DNA of 6,618 nt from Actinomycetota bacterium. Its GTDB lineage: Bacteria; Actinomycetota; Geothermincolia; Fen-727; JAQURN01. A program made the translations under genes and the position numbers. Of this stretch, positions 1 to 4,168 are shown piece after piece; the stretch's first letter is position 1, and each line of letters opens with the position of its first letter. The stretch covers positions 1 to 6,618 of the forward strand of contig JAQURN010000076.1 in the NCBI GenBank assembly GCA_028715585.1. The letters run 5' to 3'. The notes beneath the pieces were generated by a model, which saw only the letters and a list, made by a program, of their open reading frames with translations, did no database searches and was not told the DNA's origin.

Positions 1-1133
1 CTGAACAGGTTACTGGAATATGGCTGCCGCAGGCGTATCTCCCTGAAAAGGTCTGACTTGAGCACTTCGATAAGAGTCTTTTCCTTAATGTTGTCCTGGG
101 CAAAGTGAGAAAAGACACAAGGCTCAGCCGCCCCATCGGAGTTGATATGCAGATACAACCGCCCACCAGCCATGCAACCGCCAACTAGCGGCCCATCGTT
201 CCAGAAATCGGCAAGGAGGATCTTCTTCGACCCCCTCAGCTCAACAAGCCTCTCCCTCCTTCCTATCCTCTGCTCGGGGGTCGTCATGAGGCTCATGTCG
301 GGAAAACGCCCGATTGGTATGTAATTGAAATACCAGCCAATCGTGCAACCTCTGGAGATATAGAAATCGACGAACTCGTCACTCACCACCAAATCATTGT
401 TTGCGCTGGTAGCGGTGGCTGAAAAGCCAAAGAGTACACCTGCCTCTCGCAAGTTCTCCATCGCTTCTATTCCCCTTCTCCATATCCCTCTTCCCCGCCT
501 CTCGTCCGTTTCGTCCTCGAAACCTTCAACGCTTATACATGGAAGCGCGTTCCCGATTTTAGAGAGCTCTAAAGCCATCTCGCGGTCTATCAATGTCCCG
601 TTCGTATATATCTGAAAAAAGATGTCGGGGTGATTTCGGAAGGTGTCGAGAAGATGCGGCCATGCGAATGGCTCCCCGCCGGATATCACAACGAAGCAGA
701 TGCCCATCTCCTCCGCTTCGGTAAGAACCCTATCCATGACTTCCTTTGGAAGGTCTTCCTTTGTCTCGTATTCCCCAGCGTAACACCCCGTGCAGCGAAG
801 ATTGCATCGCATGGTAGGGCTCACCACAATCAGAAACGGAGCACTGATTCCCTCCTTGTAATAGAGTTCATCCCTGGTCTTCGCGGAAGTAACCAGGTTG
901 GACATGAAGTTGACCACACCCCTCTGACAGGAAGGCGAAAGCTCGGGGAGCCTCCTTTTTATCATGAACATTGCGGTTCTCAAAAAATCCCTTCCCTCGG
1001 GGTAGTTTATCGTTGAAATAAACCGCTCGGAAATCGACATCATCTGCTTTTCGGGGAGCATCCTCGCGATGTTCACCGCCGCGGCAACCGACCCCGACTT
1101 CACGCGCTGCGTTACTGCTCCCAGCATACTCAT
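1..1133 (-). CDS. Radical SAM/SPASM-domain protein, C-terminus cut by the left edge
   Basis: 377 codons are visible, read leftwards from ATG at 1133, with no stop before the edge. An N-terminal extension of about 100 residues precedes the radical SAM core. The core shows CNLRCTGCY with Cys110, Cys114 and Cys117 (CX3CX2C, ligands of the SAM-binding 4Fe-4S cluster), GGEP at 152-155 (SAM amino-group contact) and TNGT at 177-180. Near the edge, Cys320 and the DGAAEPC stretch ending at Cys339 match the GX4C opening of a SPASM auxiliary-cluster domain; the remaining SPASM cysteines would lie outside the window. A Shine-Dalgarno AGGAGG sits 8 nt before the start; Met3 is an alternative. The gene follows the MarR gene by 31 nt, so it is probably co-transcribed and controlled with it. 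SPASM enzymes commonly modify peptides or proteins, or mature other enzymes; the substrate here is unknown. No signal peptide is visible, so it is likely cytoplasmic. Confidence 0.9.
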   Translation of the reverse strand, partial: MSMLGAVTQRVKSGSVAAAVNIARMLPEKQMMSISERFISTINYPEGRDFLRTAMFMIKRRLPELSPSCQRGVVNFMSNLVTSAKTRDELYYKEGISAPFLIVVSPTMRCNLRCTGCYAGEYETKEDLPKEVMDRVLTEAEEMGICFVVISGGEPFAWPHLLDTFRNHPDIFFQIYTNGTLIDREMALELSKIGNALPCISVEGFEDETDERRGRGIWRRGIEAMENLREAGVLFGFSATATSANNDLVVSDEFVDFYISRGCTIGWYFNYIPIGRFPDMSLMTTPEQRIGRRERLVELRGSKKILLADFWNDGPLVGGCMAGGRLYLHINSDGAAEPCVFSHFAQDNIKEKTLIEVLKSDLFREIRLRQPYSSNLF

Positions 1134-1164
1134 TTCCAAAGCCTCCTTACGTGCTCAAAGCTCC

Positions 1165-1635
1165 TCAAGCCATGCCGATTGCTTTTCCTGCCCTATTTAC
1201 TGCCTCATAAAGTGTGAGAATCTGGGAAAAACTAAGTTGGCTAGGGGCATTCGTCTTGGAATCGGTTATAAGAGGCGCGATTTCCTTCTCTAGCTTCCGC
1301 GCCAGAGATTCTCCCTTGTGTGTGAGGAAAACAAGCACTTTCCTTCTATCCTCGATGCTCCTCATCCTTCCCACGAGCTCTTTTTTCTCCAGTCTGTCAA
1401 CGAGGCCAGTCATGCTGCACTTCGCGCGTTGCAGGCTTTTGCTCAACTGGGTCAGAGTCTGGGAGCCGTTCTCGTAGAGAACCATTATTGCCCTGAACTG
1501 GGCAAAGGTAATCCCGTGAGCCTGCAATTGTTGGGTGCTTTTTTTCTCCCATTCTTTGAGAAGACTCATCATTAACTCGATGGATTTGGTCAGCTTGTCC
1601 ACCATGCTGGTATGTTGGTTGGTAGAGTCGCTCAC
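1165..1635 (-). CDS. MarR-family winged-helix transcriptional regulator
   Basis: 156 residues, a typical MarR length. It starts at GTG with AGGAGG 5 nt upstream. An N-terminal helical dimerization segment (about 11-55) leads into the winged helix: LTQLSKSLQRAKCSMTGLVD (61-80) covers helix-turn-helix and recognition helix, and EDRRKVLVFLT (95-105) is the characteristic wing with its D-x-R residues Asp96, Arg97 and Arg98. A C-terminal helix (about 108-155) completes the dimer interface. Family members bind palindromes as dimers and are usually released by small ligands or oxidation. Its own promoter region carries three matching half-palindromic units, so autoregulation is very likely. The protein has a single cysteine, Cys73, at the start of the recognition helix, an uncommon place for a redox sensor. 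It is first in an operon with the radical SAM gene. The ligand cannot be told from sequence. Confidence 0.92.
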   Translation of the reverse strand: MSDSTNQHTSMVDKLTKSIELMMSLLKEWEKKSTQQLQAHGITFAQFRAIMVLYENGSQTLTQLSKSLQRAKCSMTGLVDRLEKKELVGRMRSIEDRRKVLVFLTHKGESLARKLEKEIAPLITDSKTNAPSQLSFSQILTLYEAVNRAGKAIGMA

Positions 1636-1670
1636 TTGTCCCTCCTTCTAAAAGTTATGCCCATCCAAGT

Positions 1671-1716
1671 TAGTTTGTATACAAACTATTTGTATATATA
1701 TTATTTGCATACAAAC
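1671..1716. promoter_or_regulatory. Three-unit operator array, probable MarR binding sites
   Basis: Three 12-bp units lie at exact 15-bp steps: TTTGTATACAAA (1674-1685), TTTGTATATATA (1689-1700) and TTTGCATACAAA (1704-1715). The first sits inside an 18-bp perfect palindrome, TAGTTTGTATACAAACTA (1671-1688). The third is palindromic but for one base pair; the second keeps only its left half. Size and symmetry suit a MarR dimer, and the array lies between the MarR gene and the divergent peptidase gene, over candidate promoter elements of both. Binding by this MarR protein is inferred from position and symmetry. Confidence 0.75.
1675..1704 (+). promoter_or_regulatory. Candidate promoter for the peptidase transcript, face to face with the MarR promoter
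   Basis: On the plus strand, TTGTAT (1675-1680) and TATTAT (1699-1704, 5 of 6 consensus bases) are 18 bp apart and lie inside the operator array. A second possible -10, TATAAA, is at 1736-1741, and an extended -10 TGCTACAAT is at 1786-1794; neither has a good -35. If the first is used, the leader is about 80 nt and includes the C-rich tract and the mini-ORF, and the peptidase would share MarR control with the divergent operon. Confidence 0.35.
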
Positions 1717-1727
1717 GTAGAAGTCAA
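1700..1727 (-). promoter_or_regulatory. Candidate promoter of the MarR-radical SAM operon
   Basis: Read on the minus strand, a -35 box TTGACT (1727-1722, 5 of 6 consensus bases) is followed after 16 bp by a -10 box AATAAT (1705-1700, 5 of 6). Transcription would start near 1693 and give a leader of about 58 nt before the GTG start. The third operator unit lies in the spacer and the second overlaps the predicted start site, an arrangement suited to repression by steric block. Confidence 0.6.
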
Positions 1728-1759
1728 GACTTTTCTATAAAATTGCTCGAGGTTCACTA

Positions 1760-1773
1760 CCCCCTCCCCCCCC
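1760..1773 (+). repeat. C-rich homopolymer tract (C5-T-C8) in the peptidase leader
   Basis: Five C, one T and eight C lie between the operator array and the mini-ORF. In the transcript, CTCCCC at 1764-1769 is complementary to the peptidase Shine-Dalgarno GGGGAG at 1821-1826, so the tract could mask that site. A run of eight identical bases is also prone to slippage. Both roles are inference. Confidence 0.5.
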
Positions 1774-1792
1774 AACCAGAGGTGGTGCTACA

Positions 1793-1837
1793 ATGTTTGC
1801 GTTTATTACCCTGCTAGGCTGGGGAGTAAAAGGATGA
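1793..1837 (+). CDS. Candidate 14-residue leader peptide overlapping the peptidase start
   Basis: ATG at 1793 opens 14 codons giving MFAFITLLGWGVKG, ending in TGA at 1835-1837, which overlaps the peptidase ATG at 1834 as ATGA. A strong Shine-Dalgarno GAGGTG (1779-1784) lies 8 nt upstream, better than chance for so short a frame. The likeliest role is translational coupling to the peptidase. A regulatory leader peptide or a small hydrophobic peptide product is also possible. It can be translated only if transcription starts upstream, because its start overlaps the extended -10 candidate at 1786-1794. Nothing in it resembles a known peptide precursor. Confidence 0.4.
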   Translation: MFAFITLLGWGVKG

Positions 1838-2628
1838 AAAACCTAGTGAATAGAACGAAACCAGCGGGCTTCGGAAAAGGCTTGCCGGTTCTTTCGGATA
1901 GCCCGCTTTGCCAGATTGGTAACACGGAGGAAGGAGGCATACTTAGCCAAACTGGAAACTCGTGTGGTACCTGCTGCGCGACAGCTATCCTGAACTACTT
2001 TGGCATCCAGGTCGCAAGAGAACAAATCGATTCCGAGATAAGAAACTTCAACATCTTCACCGCCCCCAATCTCTTAGTTCGCTACTTGAGGGAAAAAGGG
2101 CTAGAAGCCACCTTCCTGAATGAGGGAAGCATCGAAGAACTCATAGGATACCTGGAGAGGAACATACCTGTCATTCTCCTGGTTGACACGCGACCTTATG
2201 ACCCACTTAACCCCTTCCACATGCATTACGTCGTCGCCATCTCTTCGAGAAAAGGTGAGGATGGCTTCCATTTCGGATTCTATAACCCATGGGGACTCAG
2301 GGAAGAAATCACGGAGAAAGAGCTCGAGGATTCTTGGTCAAAGTTGCACATAGGTCCTTTCATATGTTGGGACCGCGCTCTCATACCGGTAGCACCACCT
2401 GGAACCCCCCTTCCCCCACAAAGAAAGGAGGGAGCGTTCGGCGTGGGGCTACTTGGCGACGCCCTGGCAAATTTCGTAAACGGAATCGCCCACCTGGTGC
2501 GGGATAGAAATCCAAACAAGGGACTAAAGGAACTGGCTCTTTCACTCCCCCAATTTCTCTTGGGCTCTTCTCTCTTCCTCCTCGAGCATATGGCATCCTT
2601 CGCCTCAGGGAATCCGCCACGAAGATAG
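1834..2628 (+). CDS. Cytoplasmic C39-like (papain-fold) cysteine peptidase
   Basis: 264 residues from ATG, with GGGGAG 7 nt upstream. The N-terminal ~185 residues match the C39-like peptidase pattern: Gln39 as oxyanion residue, catalytic Cys44 in NSCGTCCATAILNYFG (42-57), His131 in MHYVVAI (130-136) and Asn151 in FYNPWG (149-154) as third member of the triad. Cys47 and Cys48 lie close to the nucleophile. No signal peptide or ABC-transporter segment is present, so this is a stand-alone enzyme, unlike bacteriocin-exporting C39 transporters. After a proline-rich hinge (185-196), the C-terminal ~60 residues form two hydrophobic stretches (about 203-222 and 234-257) that could contact a membrane or another protein. 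It is divergent from the MarR-radical SAM operon across a shared control region. Substrate unknown; a pseudo-enzyme is unlikely as all key residues are present. Confidence 0.85.
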   Translation: MKNLVNRTKPAGFGKGLPVLSDSPLCQIGNTEEGGILSQTGNSCGTCCATAILNYFGIQVAREQIDSEIRNFNIFTAPNLLVRYLREKGLEATFLNEGSIEELIGYLERNIPVILLVDTRPYDPLNPFHMHYVVAISSRKGEDGFHFGFYNPWGLREEITEKELEDSWSKLHIGPFICWDRALIPVAPPGTPLPPQRKEGAFGVGLLGDALANFVNGIAHLVRDRNPNKGLKELALSLPQFLLGSSLFLLEHMASFASGNPPRR

Positions 2629-2632
2629 CACC

Positions 2633-3538
2633 TCACCTTGTCTCAGCTGAAAAGCGCGCGGGTTTTCCCGAAAGGTATTCCCCTTCAGGATTGTGCCCCT
2701 CAAACCTCTTTCTCGCCAAATCGTGATTCCTCACCGCATAGCAATAGACACATCCATGAGGACAACTATCGTATTCGCCTATGTCGCGCGATTGGAAACA
2801 TCCGCACCCCTGCCGGTGACTCTTTCTGGGAGCCCTTATTTCCTTTCCACTGACATCCGAAAGCCTCAAAGGGTCTATGCAGCTTGCGTCTTTCGCTCCG
2901 GGAATGAGGAGCTCGCGCTCACCGCAAACTGAAAGCTTCATATTGTGAGCCTTCGCAATCTGAACGAGTTCTCTCAGGAAACTTTTCTTTTGGTCCAGGG
3001 AAGGGTCCCACCAGGAAAACCCGTGTTTTTCAGCAGCGAGGTCCAGATTACGTTTTGTCTTTCGATAGATACGAGCAAAAGAGACGACGACTTCATCCGT
3101 TGCCCCCTCGAGCTCGCCCGCTAGCCGACGAAAATTCTCGCGGTGAAACTCGAAGGGCGTGAGGGAACTAAAGACGATGGTGTCATATCTCCAGACACCC
3201 GTTTTTTCGCCAAACCTTTCCGCCAGCATTCTCATATCCTCGAGGCGGTCTGAGACTTCTGTGTGCAAGCCCTCAAGTTCTTGAGGATAAGCGGTTATGG
3301 AGTACTGAACGACAAAAGGAAAACCCCGCTCGTGGACAAGATCGAGCACTGGGATGAATGGTCTCAAGTTCTTTGTCCAAAAGACAAAGCCGTCAACTTC
3401 TTCCCTGCTGAGCGAAACGCGATAAGGCTTCCCCCCGTACGGACTCAAAACCATGCAGTAACCAGAGCGGAGACGCCTCATAAACCATTCCCCGTAAAAC
3501 GCCGGTATGTCAGTTCTGTAACTCGCCGAGACAATCAT
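2633..3538 (-). CDS. DUF1848 family protein with C-terminal iron-sulfur type cysteine cluster
   Basis: 301 residues from ATG at 3538. The frame is open upstream to 3757, but the family begins at this Met: IVSASYRTDIPAFYGEWF (2-19) is the standard DUF1848 opening, and the upstream part of the frame crosses a tRNA-derived fragment. A weak AGAGG lies about 11 nt before the start. Other family marks are VDGFVFWTKN (48-57) and WRYD (116-119). The C-terminus has Cys245 and Cys247, then DIGEYDSC and a CX3CX2C motif (Cys259, Cys263, Cys266) followed by Tyr-Ala. That spacing is the same as in radical SAM enzymes but sits at the end of the chain instead of the start. The reaction is unknown; a metal- or SAM-linked role is an inference from the cysteines. 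It converges on the peptidase gene with a 4-bp gap and no room for a terminator. Confidence 0.88.
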   Translation of the reverse strand: MIVSASYRTDIPAFYGEWFMRRLRSGYCMVLSPYGGKPYRVSLSREEVDGFVFWTKNLRPFIPVLDLVHERGFPFVVQYSITAYPQELEGLHTEVSDRLEDMRMLAERFGEKTGVWRYDTIVFSSLTPFEFHRENFRRLAGELEGATDEVVVSFARIYRKTKRNLDLAAEKHGFSWWDPSLDQKKSFLRELVQIAKAHNMKLSVCGERELLIPGAKDASCIDPLRLSDVSGKEIRAPRKSHRQGCGCFQSRDIGEYDSCPHGCVYCYAVRNHDLARKRFEGHNPEGEYLSGKPARFSAETR

Positions 3539-3708
3539 CTTCTCAGAACCTCTTGATACTTCAGGGACAGCAAGCCCCCATATTCGCGCTCTTCGGTTGC
3601 GCTCCTCGCATGAGCAGCACCTTGGCGCCCTTGGTACGACGCCGCATTTGTGGAACGGGGTGCTAACAATCCAGAAAGGCAGGTGAGAGCTGTTGATACC
3701 GCACGCCA
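3539..3708. other. Upstream region of the DUF1848 gene, no supported feature
   Basis: The minus-strand frame stays open here, but the product lacks family similarity that I recognise and several cysteines in it look incidental. I see no good -35/-10 pair, RNA gene or repeat. Confidence 0.5.
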
Positions 3709-3732
3709 TGGTGGGCCCGGCAGACTCGAACC
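3709..3732 (-). repeat. Damaged copy of the tRNA-Met 3' end
   Basis: These 24 bases match the last 25 bases of the adjacent tRNA (3928-3952), including the acceptor strand, discriminator A and encoded CCA, with a single G missing in the T-stem. The bases beyond it no longer form a T-stem or anticodon arm, so it is not a functional tRNA. It could be a tRNA remnant, an attachment-site type duplication, or the tRNA-like tail of an unknown RNA. Confidence 0.7.
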
Positions 3733-3743
3733 GTCGCTCGCGG

Positions 3744-3916
3744 GGAAGAGTAAGCACTCGAGTTCAGATGCACTACGCCCGCTCGCTCTTCCAGGGGGGA
3801 CGCCTGTCCCCCCTAGGACGGTTGCTTACGCAACCTCTACCCCCCTAACTTAGATTGCCGGGGGGAATGCTCCCCCCGCAAAAAGGTCGCCCCCCTAGGT
3901 TCGACTCCCGCGGGAG
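3744..3916 (-). other. Cluster of strong hairpins with G6/C6 runs, candidate structured RNA
   Basis: Five inverted repeats follow one another. A 7-bp stem GGAAGAG/CTCTTCC (3744-3750 with 3786-3792) abuts a 9-bp stem AGGGGGGAC/GTCCCCCCT (3793-3801 with 3806-3814). Then come GGTTGC/GCAACC (3820-3825 with 3830-3835), GGGGGGA/TCCCCCC (3860-3866 with 3871-3877) and the palindrome CTCCCGCGGGAG (3905-3916). On the minus strand the third stem is closed by GTAA, a GNRA tetraloop, which favours an RNA read in that direction. CCCCCCTA occurs three times in direct orientation (3808, 3840, 3890). It matches no RNA family I recognise, and a DNA-level repeat remains possible. Confidence 0.35.
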
Positions 3917-3927
3917 GTTAAAAAAAA

Positions 3928-4003
3928 TGGTGGGCCCGGCAGGACTCGAACCTGCGACCCATGGATTATGAGTCCACTGCTCTGCCAGCTGAGCTACGGG
4001 CCC
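3928..4003 (-). tRNA. tRNA-Met(CAT), elongator type
   Basis: 76 nt folding into a complete cloverleaf. The 7-bp acceptor stem is GGGCCCG with CGGGCCC, the D-stem GCTC/GAGC with GG in the loop, the anticodon stem GTGGA/TCCAT around loop CTCATAA (anticodon CAT at 3970-3968), the variable loop GGGTC, and the T-stem GCAGG/CCTGC around TTCGAGT. Discriminator A and CCA are encoded. A paired G1-C72 and the lack of three G-C pairs in the anticodon stem rule out an initiator. A lysidine-modified tRNA-Ile reading ATA has the same anticodon and cannot be fully excluded. Seven T residues follow directly and may aid termination. Confidence 0.95.
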
Positions 4004-4025
4004 TTTTACTCGCGTGGCAAGATTC

Positions 4026-4031
4026 ATTCTA
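4026..4031 (-). promoter_or_regulatory. Candidate -10 box for the tRNA gene
   Basis: Minus-strand TAGAAT (5 of 6 consensus bases) would start transcription near 4019, about 16 nt before the tRNA. The best -35, TTCAAT at 4053-4048, is weak. Confidence 0.4.
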
Positions 4032-4092
4032 CACCTTGCGACTCAAAATTGAAGTCCAAAAAGGTTTGCTTTGTTTTTCGAACAGAGCATCT

Positions 4093-4113
4093 TATATGTG
4101 ACTCATATATAAT
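4093..4113 (+). promoter_or_regulatory. Candidate promoter with overlapping inverted repeat, upstream of the secreted peptidase
   Basis: A perfect -10 box TATAAT lies at 4108-4113 with no recognisable -35 at 16-18 bp. It overlaps the inverted repeat TATATG-TGACT-CATATA (4093-4109), which may be an operator; an activator would fit the missing -35. The sequence differs from the operator units at 1674-1715, so it is probably controlled by another regulator. Confidence 0.45.
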
Positions 4114-4168
4114 AATGCCCGCAAATGAGTTTTTCATATTTTCGCCACTCGAAAGCTAGATTCCAAAG

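Noticed and set aside
142..1016. Plus-strand open frames across the left part of the window
   Set aside because: They are antisense to the radical SAM gene, whose frame carries CX3CX2C, GGEP and SPASM motifs; the plus-strand products show no recognisable domain.
3539..3757. N-terminal extension of the DUF1848 gene to ATG at 3757
   Set aside because: The family begins at the Met at 3538, and the extension reads through the tRNA-derived fragment at 3709-3732.
3709..3780. A complete second tRNA gene on the minus strand
   Set aside because: Only the last 24 bases resemble a tRNA. The 5' GGGC pairs partly with the acceptor, but no D-arm, anticodon arm or intact T-stem forms.
3808..3899. CCCCCCTAGG direct repeats as a CRISPR array
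   Set aside because: Units are only 8-10 bp, spacing is uneven (32 and 50 bp), and no cas genes are present.
3709..3920. tmRNA or selenocysteine tRNA
   Set aside because: There is no G-U pair at acceptor position 3-70, no tag reading frame, no long acceptor stem and no TCA anticodon arm in place.
3845..4027. Minus-strand open frame with product containing VAQLAEQWTHNPWVAGSSP
   Set aside because: This is the well-known false protein produced by translating across a tRNA gene; it covers the tRNA-Met.
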